64,000 nucleotides of DNA from Sphingomonadales bacterium (GCA_017309275.1 JAFKLT010000035.1:105819-169818); one strand, 5' to 3'; positions 25,710 to 35,302 are shown, counted from the first letter of the stretch. A program made the numbers and translations. Notes: generated by a model from the letters alone, not told the origin.

Positions 25710-27319
25710 GTCGCGACATTCGATCGTTCGGCAATCGCTTTTGCCGTTGCATAATCGGCCTTGCCGTTCGAGGCTCGCATGGGGATGTCTGTCGGAATTA
25801 TGGTCTTGGGAGTTTTGTATCCCGCCAAATGTGCGCGCACATGGGTTTTGACCGCTTGTTCGTCGAACTGGGCGTGGTCGTTGAGGTGGACGATCGCGGT
25901 TACGGCTTGGCCCCATTTATCATCCGGCACGCCTACGACCAGCGCGTCCCCGATGGCGGGATGGGTCTTGAGCACTTCCTCGACCTCCTCGGGATAAACT
26001 TTCTCTCCCGCCGTGTTGATGCAGACGCTTCCGCGGCCGAGCAAGGTCAGGCTGCCATCGGCTTCTACCCGACACCAGTCGCCCGGAATGGAATAGCGCA
26101 CCCCATCGATCGTGCGAAACGTCTTCGCGGATTTCTCGGGGTCCTTGTAATAGCCTATGGGGATCGCACCCTTCCGGGCGATAAATCCCGGCACGCCGCT
26201 CCCCGGTTCGACTTTCTGGTCGGTTTCGTCGAAAACATCGCAGAACTCGCCGATCCCAAATTTCGCGGTGTTCGTGCCGCCCTCCGCAGTGGTGACGGCA
26301 AGGCCGAAGCCGAGGCCTTCGGATGCGCCAAAACTGTCCATCAGTACGATTTGCGGAATATGCCGGCACAGGCCGGACTTGACCTCCTTGCTCCACATCA
26401 CACCGGAAGAGAGGATTGTAACGAGGCTGCTGGTATCCCAGCGGCCAGGGTGGTCGTCGAGCGCGGAAAGCATTGGCTTGGCAAAGGCGTCGCCCACGAT
26501 CGCTATACCTTCCACCTTGTGCCTTTCCACCGTATCCCACAGTTCCTCGGCATCGAAAGACCATGCCTCCAACGTAACTATCGCGCCGCCAGACATCAGC
26601 GTGCCGATCGCAGTGATAAAGCCCGTTCCGTGCATCAGCGGGCAAGAGGAAAGCGTGCGCCTGCCCGGGCCTTCGCGGGCGATCAGCGCGACATTTTCTT
26701 CGAGTGTCTCTGGAACGGGGCCGAGCAACTTCTGTGCGTCGAGTTGGGCCTTGCGCATGTCATCATGACGCCACATCACGCCCTTGGGCATTCCGGTCGT
26801 ACCACCCGTATAGATGAAAAGCAGATCGGCGGGCGAGCGTGTGATGCCGAGCGCCGATCCGTCCCCCTCTTGCGCGAGAGTCTCATAGTGGATCGCAAAG
26901 GGCGCGATTGAAGACAGCTCGCCAATTTCGACGAAGGTGCGAACCTTCCTAAGCCGGTCGTTGAGTTCGACGATAGTGTCGCGGAATTCCGAACTGTAAA
27001 CGATGACCTCGCTGTCGGAATCGTCGAAGATATAAAACACCTCTTCGGCCCGATAACGGTAATTGATGTTCACATGCGTCAAACGCCCCTTGAAGCAGGC
27101 CGCCATCAACTCGCCATATTCGGGTCGGTTGCGCATATAGAAGGCGACCTTCGCGCCATCGCGGATGCCGCGTTGGCGCAACCCGCGGGCGATATTGTTC
27201 GAGCGCGCCGACATCTCGGGCCAGGTGACGATCCGGTCTCCATGTATCAGAGCCGGCGCATCTTCGGGCATGAAGGGCTCGATCGCGTCGAGAATATCCC
27301 CGAGATTCCAGTCGATCAC
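25706..27319 (-). CDS. Acyl-CoA synthetase (AMP-dependent ligase)
   Basis: A 537-residue ATP-dependent CoA ligase of the FadD/ANL superfamily. The phosphate-binding motif IYTGGTTGMPKGVMW lies near residue 165; later LMDSFGASE, YSIPGDWCRVEADG and GRGSVCINTAGEKVYPEEVEE mark adenylate binding and the hinge, and the C-terminal catalytic lysine is in RASNGKADY. It activates a carboxylic acid for degradation. GTG 27319 is chosen for its GAGGAGA ribosome-binding site; the ORF continues upstream without one. Its 3' end overlaps the monooxygenase start. A 57-bp gap separates it from the acyl-CoA dehydrogenase gene upstream, small enough for one transcript. Confidence 0.93.
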   Translation of the reverse strand: MIDWNLGDILDAIEPFMPEDAPALIHGDRIVTWPEMSARSNNIARGLRQRGIRDGAKVAFYMRNRPEYGELMAACFKGRLTHVNINYRYRAEEVFYIFDDSDSEVIVYSSEFRDTIVELNDRLRKVRTFVEIGELSSIAPFAIHYETLAQEGDGSALGITRSPADLLFIYTGGTTGMPKGVMWRHDDMRKAQLDAQKLLGPVPETLEENVALIAREGPGRRTLSSCPLMHGTGFITAIGTLMSGGAIVTLEAWSFDAEELWDTVERHKVEGIAIVGDAFAKPMLSALDDHPGRWDTSSLVTILSSGVMWSKEVKSGLCRHIPQIVLMDSFGASEGLGFGLAVTTAEGGTNTAKFGIGEFCDVFDETDQKVEPGSGVPGFIARKGAIPIGYYKDPEKSAKTFRTIDGVRYSIPGDWCRVEADGSLTLLGRGSVCINTAGEKVYPEEVEEVLKTHPAIGDALVVGVPDDKWGQAVTAIVHLNDHAQFDEQAVKTHVRAHLAGYKTPKTIIPTDIPMRASNGKADYATAKAIAERSNVAT

Positions 27320-27376
27320 ATTGATTCTCCTCTCTGGACGGGGCCGCAGCATCGGGGCGCATGACTCCCGTTACTA

Positions 27377-28468
27377 TCAGGCTGCTCTCGTCCAACCCTG
27401 CAGAGCCGCTGCCTCGGCTCGCACCGCTTCGGGGCCACCCAAGACCTGCCGATCGAAGCCGATCCGTTTGAACCAGTAGTGCAGGCCGAGCAGATCGGTG
27501 AACCCCATCCCGCCATGCACTTCAGTGGCGGTGCGGGCGACAAATCGGTGGACGTCGCCCGTGAGGGATTTCGCATGGCAAGCCGCGAGAGATGCATCCT
27601 CCGGCAGCGCATCGAAGACATGGGCGGCGTACCAGACCAGCGCGCGGCACGGTTCATGGCGTGCGGCCATTTCGGCGCACATGTGCTTTACCGCCTGGAA
27701 GCTGCCGATAGGGCGGCCGAACTGCTCTCGCTGACCAGCATAATCGACCGCCTTTTCAATCATGGCCTGCCCTGCGCCTAAGCTGTCGGCGGCAAGGATC
27801 ACGCGGCCAGCATCGCGCAGCCGAGCCGATGCTGTGCCGCCGTCGTCGGCAAGCGGATCGGTCTCGACAGCCGCAAAGGACAATTCTCCCACGCTGCGCG
27901 TGCGATCGATGGTGGTGAGGCGGGTCGCCTTGAGTCCCGATGCTAGGGCTGGGACGAGGTGCAGCCTGCCACCGGCGTCCGCTACGAGATACGCGTCCGC
28001 GCCTTCGAAATCGAGGCAGAACAGGGCGGTGCCGCTAAGCTTCCCTTCGACGAATTGAACTCCCGCGCCGTCGCGCGCCTGGACCGTCGCGGAAATCGCG
28101 ACTCCGATACGGGCCTCGCCACGCGCGATCTTCGGAAGCCATTGGCACTTTTGCTTGTTAGTTCCTGCCTCGCTCAGCGCGATCGGGGCGAGAACTACGC
28201 TGGCTAGAAATGGCGCTGGTGTGACCGCATAGGCGAGTTGTTCCGCCACGACCGCAGCGTCGAGAAGGGTCATGCCTAGGCCACCATGCTCTTCGGGGAC
28301 AAGCATGGCTGGGACCGCCAGATCGTGGAGGGCTCCGAAAATAGTGTCACTTAACGGGTTGTCGCGCCCGGCACATTCGCGGACATGCTCAAGCGGGGAG
28401 GTATCGGCAAGACACCGCGCAACTGCGTCGCGCAGTATCTGCTGATCCTGCGAAAGGCCGAAGTCCAT
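27377..28468 (-). CDS. Acyl-CoA dehydrogenase, second subunit-like
   Basis: A 363-residue acyl-CoA dehydrogenase. The N-terminus MDFGLSQDQQILRDAVARCL and LVPEEHGGLGMTLLDAAVVA are family hallmarks; the C-terminal domain has REQFGRPIGSFQAVKHMCAE and TEVHGGMGFTDLLGLHYWFK. The middle domain is poorly conserved and the usual catalytic glutamate is not evident, as in the beta chains of heterotetrameric steroid-type dehydrogenases (ChsE1/ChsE2 pairs). ATG 28468 shares one base with the stop of the preceding dehydrogenase gene, so both are made together and probably form one alpha2beta2 enzyme. Substrate unknown. Confidence 0.9.
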   Translation of the reverse strand: MDFGLSQDQQILRDAVARCLADTSPLEHVRECAGRDNPLSDTIFGALHDLAVPAMLVPEEHGGLGMTLLDAAVVAEQLAYAVTPAPFLASVVLAPIALSEAGTNKQKCQWLPKIARGEARIGVAISATVQARDGAGVQFVEGKLSGTALFCLDFEGADAYLVADAGGRLHLVPALASGLKATRLTTIDRTRSVGELSFAAVETDPLADDGGTASARLRDAGRVILAADSLGAGQAMIEKAVDYAGQREQFGRPIGSFQAVKHMCAEMAARHEPCRALVWYAAHVFDALPEDASLAACHAKSLTGDVHRFVARTATEVHGGMGFTDLLGLHYWFKRIGFDRQVLGGPEAVRAEAAALQGWTRAA

Positions 28469-29718
28469 CACGCCGCTCCCTGCCTGTCGGTCTGCATGCC
28501 TGCCGCTCCCTTCGCTTCGTCGGAAATCCGCGCCAGCTTCGGCTCGCGCGGCATCTCTAGGCCACGTTCGGCGATGATGTTCTTCTGGATCTGCGCGGTG
28601 CCGCCACCTATTATGAGGCCGAGTTGGAACATATAGTTCCATTGCCAAGCCCCTCCGTCTCGTTCCCGCGGGCTGCGGTGATACAAAATGCCCATCTCGC
28701 CCATCGCGTCGATCGCCAGCGCAGAGATCTGATGCGCGACCTCGCAACTCTGCAGTTTGACGATCAGCTTCGCCATGCCGCCAGGCTCGCCCTTGAGGCT
28801 GTTCGATAGAATGCGCATTCCATTACATTTCATCGCCGTCACTTCGGCCTGGAGCGCCACCAGCCGGTCGCGCAGGACCGCATTGTCGATCGCCCGACCT
28901 TCGCCGATGGATTCCTGCTGCATCAGGCCAATCAATGCCTGCAGCCGGTTCTCGAGTGCGTCGGGATCGCCCAGCATTCCGCGCTCGTGGCCAAGCGTTG
29001 CGTTCGCGACGAACCAGCCCTGTCCTCGCTGGCCGACGATCTGGTCCACCGGAACCCGCACATTAGTAAAGAATGTCTCGTTGAACTCGGCGTGACCGGT
29101 CATCGTCTTCAAGGGGCGTACCTCGATCCCCGGTATGTCCATCGAGAAAATCAGATAAGAGATACCGCTATGCTTCGAGGCCTCGAGTTCGGTCCTCACA
29201 AGGCAAAAGATCATGTCGGCTTGCTTCGCGGTGCTGGTCCAGATTTTCTGGCCATTTATAACGAATTCTCCATTTTCGATGCGCGCGCTGGTCTTGAGGT
29301 TGGCGAGGTCCGATCCCGCACCGGGTTCGGAATATCCTTGGCACCACACGACTTCGCCCGTCAGCGTTGCTGCGATCCACCGCCGCTTCTGTTCATCGGT
29401 GCCCAACTCGAGCAAAGTCGGGACGAGCATTGAGATGCCCTGGTTCGCCAAGCCGCTCGGAAGCCGAGCTCGCGAAAACTCTTCCGCGATAATGCGCGAT
29501 TTGAGTATATCCGGCGCCGCTCCGTAGCCGCCATATTCGGCCGGTATCGTGCGCGCCGTATAGCCGTGCTCGATCAATAGCTTTTGCCATCGGATAGCTT
29601 CGGCTGAGGGCCGGGAGAACCGGGTGGCGGAGGGTGGCGCCAAATGTCTGTGCGCATTGATGAAGGCGCGGATCTCCGCGCGGAAGGCGTCATATTGGGG
29701 GCCGTAGTCGAGATCCAT
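28468..29718 (-). CDS. Acyl-CoA dehydrogenase, first subunit-like
   Basis: A 416-residue acyl-CoA dehydrogenase. Motifs include TIPAEYGGYGAAPDILK, CQGYSEPGAGSDLANLKT (FAD/substrate loop), FVINGQKIWTSTAKQADM, VPVDQIVGQRGQGW and the C-terminal GGGTAQIQKNIIAERGLEMP, all of the FadE26/FadE28-like group that acts on bulky acyl-CoAs. ATG 29718 (8 bp after the DUF35 stop) is preferred to an in-frame ATG at 29736 inside that gene. It is followed directly by a second, more divergent dehydrogenase, the arrangement of alpha2beta2 enzymes acting on steroid or terpenoid side chains. The adjacent thiolase-like/DUF35 pair would act on the hydrated product. Confidence 0.93.
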   Translation of the reverse strand: MDLDYGPQYDAFRAEIRAFINAHRHLAPPSATRFSRPSAEAIRWQKLLIEHGYTARTIPAEYGGYGAAPDILKSRIIAEEFSRARLPSGLANQGISMLVPTLLELGTDEQKRRWIAATLTGEVVWCQGYSEPGAGSDLANLKTSARIENGEFVINGQKIWTSTAKQADMIFCLVRTELEASKHSGISYLIFSMDIPGIEVRPLKTMTGHAEFNETFFTNVRVPVDQIVGQRGQGWFVANATLGHERGMLGDPDALENRLQALIGLMQQESIGEGRAIDNAVLRDRLVALQAEVTAMKCNGMRILSNSLKGEPGGMAKLIVKLQSCEVAHQISALAIDAMGEMGILYHRSPRERDGGAWQWNYMFQLGLIIGGGTAQIQKNIIAERGLEMPREPKLARISDEAKGAAGMQTDRQGAA

Positions 29719-29725
29719 GTCGTCT

Positions 29726-30187
29726 CTACCCTTCACGCGGACGAAAAACAGGAAGGCGAAAGTCCCCCCCGATCATTTCGAAATCGAGTTCGACCGGCAG
29801 ATCGAGTGCGAGGATGTCACGCTCGCAATCCACGAGGCGCGTGGCCATGCGCACGCCTTCCTCAAGTTCCACCACGGCAGCCACGAACGGGACGTCGGCG
29901 GCAAAAGCGGGGTGCAGCGCCTGATGGGTCACGGTCCAGGAAAAAAGCGTGCCCTTGCCGCTGCTGGGTTCCCAGGAATAGTCTGGCGAGCCGCATCGTG
30001 CACACATGTAGCGAGGCAGGTGGCGAAAGATGCCGCAACTTCCGCAACGCTGGAAATAGAGTTGACCGTCCTGGCACAGCCTCCAGAACTCCTGTTCGAT
30101 CGGGTCCTGCGGCCGCGGCTGCGGCTTGGCCGGCGTTGCCTGCGCGGAGGGCCGCGCCTTGGGAGGCACATCATGCTCGTCGCTCAT
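29726..30187 (-). CDS. DUF35 OB-fold protein with zinc ribbon
   Basis: A 153-residue Zn-ribbon/OB-fold protein. A disordered proline-rich start (1-28) precedes the DUF35 helix, then a rubredoxin-like zinc ribbon with Cys48, Cys51, Cys62 and Cys65 (RCGSCG and YMCARCGS), and the OB-fold ([20 protein letters not shown]). DUF35 proteins form complexes with thiolase-like partners and are needed for their activity, as in the ChsH2-Ltp2 aldolase of steroid degradation. Here it overlaps the thiolase-like gene by 4 bp (ATGA), which supports a physical complex with that protein. Start ATG 30187. Confidence 0.92.
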   Translation of the reverse strand: MSDEHDVPPKARPSAQATPAKPQPRPQDPIEQEFWRLCQDGQLYFQRCGSCGIFRHLPRYMCARCGSPDYSWEPSSGKGTLFSWTVTHQALHPAFAADVPFVAAVVELEEGVRMATRLVDCERDILALDLPVELDFEMIGGDFRLPVFRPREG

Positions 30188-31374
30188 GCAAACCTCCTGA
30201 GGATCGCGATGCTGCCATCGCCAAGGTCTCCCCAGCCTGTCACAAGGCCGGTCTGGGCTCCGATCACTTGACGCTCGCCGCAGTCATGGCGCAGCTGTCG
30301 TACTGCTTCCACAACATGGTTGAGACCCCAGACATGCGCCTCGCTAAGCAAGCCGCCATGGGTGTTGATCGGTAAGCGCCCGCCCAGCTCGATCTGGCCA
30401 TTGGCGACAAATTCGGCCTGCGCGCCAGGCTCGCAATATCCGAGCGCTTCGAGCTGCAGCAGAACGATATAGGTGAAACAATCGTAGATCTGGAGGAAGT
30501 CCATGTCGTCGCGCGTGACGCCCGCCATATCGAATGCGCGCGGGGCGGCATCGCTGAGGCCGATCTTGAAGGGGTCGGGGCGGGAAGGGATGTCGTCGGC
30601 GGGATAGGGATGGCCTTCGGCCGCGCCGGCGATGCTGACGGGCACATGCGGCATGTCTTTGGCACGGTCCATGCGCGAGAGGACGACAGCACAGGCGCCA
30701 TCGGTCTCGAGGCAGCAATCGTAGAGGCGAAACGGCTCAGATATCCAGCGCGCCGAATAATAGGTTTCCGCGTCGAGTTCGCGGCCATAGGTAAAGGCGC
30801 GTGGATTCAATTGCGCATGACGGCGGCAGGCGAGCGCCACGGCCGCCATCGCATCTTCGCCAACGCCGTAGAGCTTCGAGTGACGGGTCGCCAGCCAGGC
30901 GTACATCTGCACCGGCAACAATACGCCGTAGGGGCTGTAGTAGCCTTGGATCGTATTGGTCAGGGTGTTCATGTTCATCGGCCGGGTGGGCGGGGCGCCC
31001 GGCTTAGGTCTGAGAGCGGAATAGCCGTTCCAGCCCAGTGTCACGAGCACATGATCGCATAGACCACAGGCGATCGCCATGGCGGCATTCTGTAGTGCCG
31101 TTGTCGGGCTGGCGCCGCCCATGTGCACGGTTGCCGCATAGCGCAGCACATCAATGCCCAGATTGGCGGCCATCTCCTCCGACGTCGTATAGATTGGCGG
31201 CGGCACCATGCCGTCGATATCGGAGGGTTTCAGTCCAGCATCCGCGATGGCCCGGCGCGAGGCGGTGAGCATCATTTCCACTGCAGTCCGCTCGGTGCCC
31301 TTGACGAAATCGGTCTGGCCGACCCCGGTGATTGCTGCCTTGTCGGCAAAGGAAAGGGTGGATGAAAGATTCAT
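30184..31374 (-). CDS. Thiolase-superfamily protein, probably a retro-aldolase
   Basis: A 396-residue member of the SCP2/Ltp-like thiolase group. Family features are [10 protein letters not shown] at the start, [25 protein letters not shown] and [12 protein letters not shown] (336-347). At the place where thiolases carry the acyl-accepting cysteine the sequence is [10 protein letters not shown] (83-92), without Cys; Tyr297 in QIYDCF and the absence of the nucleophile match Ltp2-type enzymes, which cleave a beta-hydroxyacyl-CoA by retro-aldol reaction. The partner DUF35 gene overlaps its stop. ATG 31374 has AGGGA upstream. I infer a side-chain aldolase rather than a true thiolase; the alternative is an inactive or synthase-type paralogue. 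Confidence 0.85.
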   Translation of the reverse strand: MNLSSTLSFADKAAITGVGQTDFVKGTERTAVEMMLTASRRAIADAGLKPSDIDGMVPPPIYTTSEEMAANLGIDVLRYAATVHMGGASPTTALQNAAMAIACGLCDHVLVTLGWNGYSALRPKPGAPPTRPMNMNTLTNTIQGYYSPYGVLLPVQMYAWLATRHSKLYGVGEDAMAAVALACRRHAQLNPRAFTYGRELDAETYYSARWISEPFRLYDCCLETDGACAVVLSRMDRAKDMPHVPVSIAGAAEGHPYPADDIPSRPDPFKIGLSDAAPRAFDMAGVTRDDMDFLQIYDCFTYIVLLQLEALGYCEPGAQAEFVANGQIELGGRLPINTHGGLLSEAHVWGLNHVVEAVRQLRHDCGERQVIGAQTGLVTGWGDLGDGSIAILRRFA

Positions 31375-31399
31375 GCCGCGTCCCTGTCTCGCTCGCCGG

Positions 31400-32542
31400 T
31401 CAGAAATGAGTTCCGGCGCCGGCCAATGCTCTCTCCGCGCCCTCTATAAGGTCGCGCATCACGACTGCCGCTGGGCGGATCGCATCGATCAGACCAATCC
31501 CCTGGCCTGCGAAGCCGGGCATGATGTCCTTGCGTGCGGCCTTGATGCCAGAAGCCATGACAGGCCCCGAAACCATCGACTGATAAGGCATCGGAAGCGG
31601 CTCTTTGCCGGCCGCCACCCAAGCATCGGCCCATTTGTTCCGAATCATCCGGGCAGGCTTGCCCGTTAGCGATCGGCTGACCACCGTATCGGCATCGCCG
31701 CTTTCGGTGATGGCTTCTTTCTGAAATTGTTCGATACCTGCTTCGTCGGTTGCGAGGAACGCCGATCCGATCCACGCCCCCTGGGCGCCGAGCATCATCG
31801 CTGCGGCGACTCCGCGACCATCGGCTATTCCTCCCGCACCGATTACGGGAACACGATCGCCGACTGCATCAACCACTTGCGGAATCAGCGAGAAGGTTCC
31901 GACAGGAGAGTTGTGGCCGCCGCCGTCGTGACCCTGCGCGACGATCAGGTCGATACCCGATTCCACTACCTGCAGGGCGTGCTTGACCTTTCCGATCACC
32001 GCCATGACCTTGGTGCCATTGGCATGAAGGCGTTCCATCCACGGTTCGGGATTGCCAAGGCCTGCGGCATAGACCGGCACTTTTTCTTCGATGATTACTT
32101 CCATCTGCGCTTCGAAGAACTCCCGCGAGAACAGCTGCAGTCCGCCCTTGCCCATGTCCGGGGCGCCCGCCGCGCGCATCGCCGTGGCGGCGTCCACTGC
32201 GGGCAAATGCTCGCGCTCCATGAATTCGCGGGTGAACTCCTGATATTCGCCGAGCAAAGCCAGGGGGTTTTCTGCTACACCTCCGCTCTCCGGCGCCGAA
32301 CCGCGCCTGACAGACGCCGGCAGCAAGGTATCGACCCCAAAAGGCATGTCGGTCATCTCGCGGGTTTGCCTGATCCAGCTACGTAACTGGTCGGGCGAGC
32401 ATGCGGCAGCGCCGAGAACACCAAGTCCGCCTGCGTTCGACACCGCGGCAGCGAGTGCAGGCACGCTCGCCCCGCCCATTCCAGCCAGAAGAATCGGATA
32501 TTCGATCCCGAGAATTTTGCAAACAGGGCTCTTCAGCGCCAT
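31400..32542 (-). CDS. Nitronate monooxygenase family flavoprotein
   Basis: A 380-residue FMN TIM-barrel enzyme of the nitronate monooxygenase/2-nitropropane dioxygenase family. [20 protein letters not shown] opens the barrel; [20 protein letters not shown] and [20 protein letters not shown] form the phosphate-binding part of the FMN site. Members of this family in acyl-CoA operons sometimes act as enoyl reductases or on fatty-acid derivatives rather than nitroalkanes; which applies here is not evident. It is the first catabolic gene after the FadR regulator (42 bp apart) and precedes the thiolase-like gene by 25 bp. ATG 32542 has GGTAGGATA upstream. Confidence 0.9.
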   Translation of the reverse strand: MALKSPVCKILGIEYPILLAGMGGASVPALAAAVSNAGGLGVLGAAACSPDQLRSWIRQTREMTDMPFGVDTLLPASVRRGSAPESGGVAENPLALLGEYQEFTREFMEREHLPAVDAATAMRAAGAPDMGKGGLQLFSREFFEAQMEVIIEEKVPVYAAGLGNPEPWMERLHANGTKVMAVIGKVKHALQVVESGIDLIVAQGHDGGGHNSPVGTFSLIPQVVDAVGDRVPVIGAGGIADGRGVAAAMMLGAQGAWIGSAFLATDEAGIEQFQKEAITESGDADTVVSRSLTGKPARMIRNKWADAWVAAGKEPLPMPYQSMVSGPVMASGIKAARKDIMPGFAGQGIGLIDAIRPAAVVMRDLIEGAERALAGAGTHF

Positions 32543-32584
32543 TATCCTACCCTCTCCGTTCCGCGCCCGATCAGACGCAATTTT

Positions 32585-33325
32585 CTAAATCTGCCCCCAC
32601 CTGACACGCTGGGATACAAGCTCGGGGCTTCGCTCTGCCAGATAGGACGCGGATCCCGAGACGAGCCGGGCCATGGCCTGACGCGCCGCTTCGGAATCCC
32701 CGGTGCGTACTGCTTCGAGGACACGGCGGAGGAATCGCAATTGGACCGCTCGCTCCTGCGCCGAATAGCCAAGTGAGTGAGAGAATTCGCGCGTAATTAA
32801 ATGCAGCGTCGACGTTAATAGCCCGAACAATGGATTGCCGCTGGCCCAGCCGAGAAGGTCATGAAAACGACGGTTCAGTTCCTCGAACTGGCCTCCGGCT
32901 TCATTTCGTTCCAGCTCTTTGAGGCAATCGGCGAGTGCGCTCAGGTCGCCGGTAGTCGCGCGCTGGGCGGCGTAGGCGGCAACATCCGCGGCGATCGCTT
33001 CACGTAGTTCGAGCAGGCCTCTGAGGTCGGCGTCCATGAAATGCAGAATTAGCGAGAGACTGTTTGCAAAGTCGCCGGTCTGCGGACGCGCAACCACCGG
33101 ACCGCCGCTACGGCCCAGCTGAAGATGGATAACGCCCTGGAGCTCAAGGAAGCGGAGCGCTTCGCGCAAGGTCGCTCGCGCGACATCATATCGCGCAAGC
33201 ATTTCTTCCTCACGCGGCAACCTGTCGCCCGGGGCGTGTGCACCTGCCTCGATATCGCGAACGATGTGCTGGGCAAGCGAGAGTGCGCGCTTAGCTTTCT
33301 TCGCGTTTTCGACTTTCAGCAACAT
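32585..33325 (-). CDS. FadR-type GntR transcriptional regulator
   Basis: A 246-residue regulator with an N-terminal winged helix (IVRDIEAGAHAPGDRLPREE, then RATLREALRFLELQGVIHLQ) and an all-helical FCD ligand-binding domain (LRGLLELREAIAADVAAYAA onward, with His residues near NRRFHDLLG that usually bind metal). FadR-type regulators respond to acyl-CoA or organic acids and normally repress adjacent catabolic genes. It heads the minus-strand operon and faces the P450 gene. Two CCTTATAAG palindromes in the intergenic region are likely binding sites. ATG 33325 is taken; a GTG lies one codon upstream. Confidence 0.93.
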   Translation of the reverse strand: MLLKVENAKKAKRALSLAQHIVRDIEAGAHAPGDRLPREEEMLARYDVARATLREALRFLELQGVIHLQLGRSGGPVVARPQTGDFANSLSLILHFMDADLRGLLELREAIAADVAAYAAQRATTGDLSALADCLKELERNEAGGQFEELNRRFHDLLGWASGNPLFGLLTSTLHLITREFSHSLGYSAQERAVQLRFLRRVLEAVRTGDSEAARQAMARLVSGSASYLAERSPELVSQRVRWGQI

Positions 33326-33351
33326 CACTCTGCCTCACCCCTGTCACGAAG

Positions 33352-33469
33352 CCTTATAAGATTTAAGTTCCGTTTATGTCCATGGTCGTGAGATAAAAAT
33401 GTTTCAGATGCAAAAAAATGATAAAACCTTATAAGCATTATTGACTGAGCCTCAGAAGGGATTTACGAT
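33352..33469 (+). promoter_or_regulatory. Divergent control region with two CCTTATAAG sites and a promoter
   Basis: CCTTATAAG occurs at 33352-33360 and 33427-33435, 75 bp apart (about seven helical turns). The second copy lies just upstream of a good promoter for the P450 gene: TTGACT (33441-33446), 17 bp, TACGAT (33464-33469). The first copy is 27 bp from the FadR start, where it could control the opposite operon. Regulator assignment to FadR is inference. Confidence 0.55.
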
Positions 33470-33511
33470 TTCAAGTAGGGCAATTGTGCTGTTATCGACG
33501 AAGGGCGCGAC

Positions 33512-34774
33512 ATGGATACCGACATGGTGGAGCCGAATATCCGCGAAAAGGTCGCTTTCATCCCGATCGACGAGATTGATGTTGCGCGTCCGAGCCTTTT
33601 CCAGAAAGACACGGTCGGCCTGTTCTTCGAGCGGCTTCGCCGAGAGGAGCCGGTCCACTACTGCCGCGAAAGCTATGTCGGACCATATTGGTCGATTACA
33701 AAGTTCGACGACATCATGGCCGTGGACACCAACCATAAGGTATTTTCGTCAGAGGCGAAGCTCGGCGGTATCGCCATCGAGGACATGCACTCGGCGAAAA
33801 GCGCGCTTGAACTTGAAATGTTCATCGCGATGGACCCACCAAAGCACAACCAGCAACGAAAGGCCGTTACTGGTGCGGTCGCGCCGTCCAACTTGCTGCT
33901 GCTTGAGCCAACTATCCGCGAACGAGCATGCCAAATCCTCGACGACTTGCCGGTCGGCGAAGATATTGATTGGGTTGATAAGGTGGCGGTCGAATTGACC
34001 ACAATGACCCTTGCGACCCTGTTCGACTTCCCGTGGGAGGAACGCCGCAAGCTCACGCGCTGGTCCGACGTCACAACGGCCGCCCCTGAAACTGGGATCG
34101 TCGCATCCTATGAGGCGCGGCGCGCAGAGCTGATCGAATGCGCAATGTATTTCAAGGGTCTGTGGGAGCAGCGCATCAATGCGGAGCCGAAGAATGACCT
34201 GATCTCCATGATGGCGCATTCTCCGGCGACACGGGACATGCCCTTCCTGGAGTTTCTGGGCAACCTCTTGCTGCTTATCGTGGGCGGCAATGACACCACG
34301 CGCAACTCGATCAGCGGTGGTGTCCTGGCACTGAACCAGAACCCGGACGCGTATTTGAAATTGAATAACGATCCTGGGCTCATCACTAGCATGGTGCCAG
34401 AGATCATCCGCTGGCAGACACCGCTGACCCATATGCGCCGCACGGCGCTGCAAGATTGGGAGATCGGCGGCAAGAAGATCAGAAAAGGCGACAAGGTTGT
34501 GATGTGGTACCTGTCGGGTAACCGCGACGAGACGGTCATCGACAGGGCGGACGAGTTCATCATAGACCGTAAGAACCCACGGCATCATCTGTCTTTCGGC
34601 TATGGCATTCATCGCTGTATGGGCAACCGGCTCGCAGAACTGCAACTACGGATCATCTGGGAAGAGATCCACAAGCGGTTCGCGAAGATCGAAGTGACCG
34701 GTGAACCCGAGCGCCTGTTCTCGAACCTAGTGCGAGGGATTACGAAACTGCCGGTGAGGCTCCACGCCCGCTGA
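33512..34774 (+). CDS. Cytochrome P450, CYP153-like
   Basis: A 420-residue soluble bacterial P450. The I-helix holds LLIVGGNDTTRNS, the K-helix EIIRWQ (ExxR), and the heme loop FGYGIHRCMGNRLAELQ with Cys369 as iron ligand. The heme-loop and I-helix sequences match the CYP153 group, which hydroxylates terminal or unactivated carbons of alkanes and alicyclic compounds. Electrons would come from the ferredoxin encoded immediately downstream; no ferredoxin reductase is in this window. The gene is divergent from the FadR-led operon and probably makes the first oxidised intermediate for it. AGGG precedes ATG 33512. Subfamily assignment is from motif memory. Confidence 0.92.
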   Translation: MDTDMVEPNIREKVAFIPIDEIDVARPSLFQKDTVGLFFERLRREEPVHYCRESYVGPYWSITKFDDIMAVDTNHKVFSSEAKLGGIAIEDMHSAKSALELEMFIAMDPPKHNQQRKAVTGAVAPSNLLLLEPTIRERACQILDDLPVGEDIDWVDKVAVELTTMTLATLFDFPWEERRKLTRWSDVTTAAPETGIVASYEARRAELIECAMYFKGLWEQRINAEPKNDLISMMAHSPATRDMPFLEFLGNLLLLIVGGNDTTRNSISGGVLALNQNPDAYLKLNNDPGLITSMVPEIIRWQTPLTHMRRTALQDWEIGGKKIRKGDKVVMWYLSGNRDETVIDRADEFIIDRKNPRHHLSFGYGIHRCMGNRLAELQLRIIWEEIHKRFAKIEVTGEPERLFSNLVRGITKLPVRLHAR

Positions 34775-34804
34775 TTGGCTGATTCAAAAAAAGCGGAGCT
34801 TGAT

Positions 34805-35131
34805 ATGGTCAAAGTGACGTTCGTTTCCAGCGATGGAACGCGGAGGGCAGTCGACATAGCCGAAGGTGAGACAGCGCGCGAAGCGGCGCTGTTCAACGAT
34901 GTGCCGGGCATCGACGGTGATTGCGGCGGGGTGTGCGCTTGTGCAACCTGCCATGTGTTTGTGGATCCGGCCTGGATCGACAAGGTCGGCCGCTTGGCCG
35001 AAGGCGGTGCGGAGGCAGACCTCCTGCAGTTTGCGGAAGGGGCGAACGAATATAGTCGCCTCGCTTGCCAGATTCCCATCGAGCCCTTGATGGAAGGTCT
35101 GATTCTGCATGTTCCCGAGCAGCAATACTGA
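34805..35131 (+). CDS. 2Fe-2S ferredoxin
   Basis: A 108-residue plant/adrenodoxin-type ferredoxin. Cluster ligands are Cys40, Cys46, Cys49 and Cys88 (pattern C-x5-C-x2-C...C in DCGGVCACATCH and RLACQI), as in putidaredoxin. It transfers electrons to the P450 encoded 30 bp upstream. ATG 34805 has GGAG 6 bp upstream. The C-terminus HVPEQQY is typical of P450 redox partners. No reductase gene is adjacent, so a reductase from elsewhere in the genome must serve it. Confidence 0.94.
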   Translation: MVKVTFVSSDGTRRAVDIAEGETAREAALFNDVPGIDGDCGGVCACATCHVFVDPAWIDKVGRLAEGGAEADLLQFAEGANEYSRLACQIPIEPLMEGLILHVPEQQY

Positions 35132-35302
35132 CATGCCTGCGTGACGCGTGTTTCACACGACGCTCGACTGTCTGAAATCGCGAGTAGAGCTCAACCAGGA
35201 GGTACTCGCTACCTTTCAGAGGTCCCAGCATCAAATGGCGGATCTGTGCTGACCTAGCTCTCGTGCGCCCGCGAGTCGAGGGGGGCGTGCCAACAGTGCC
35301 TT

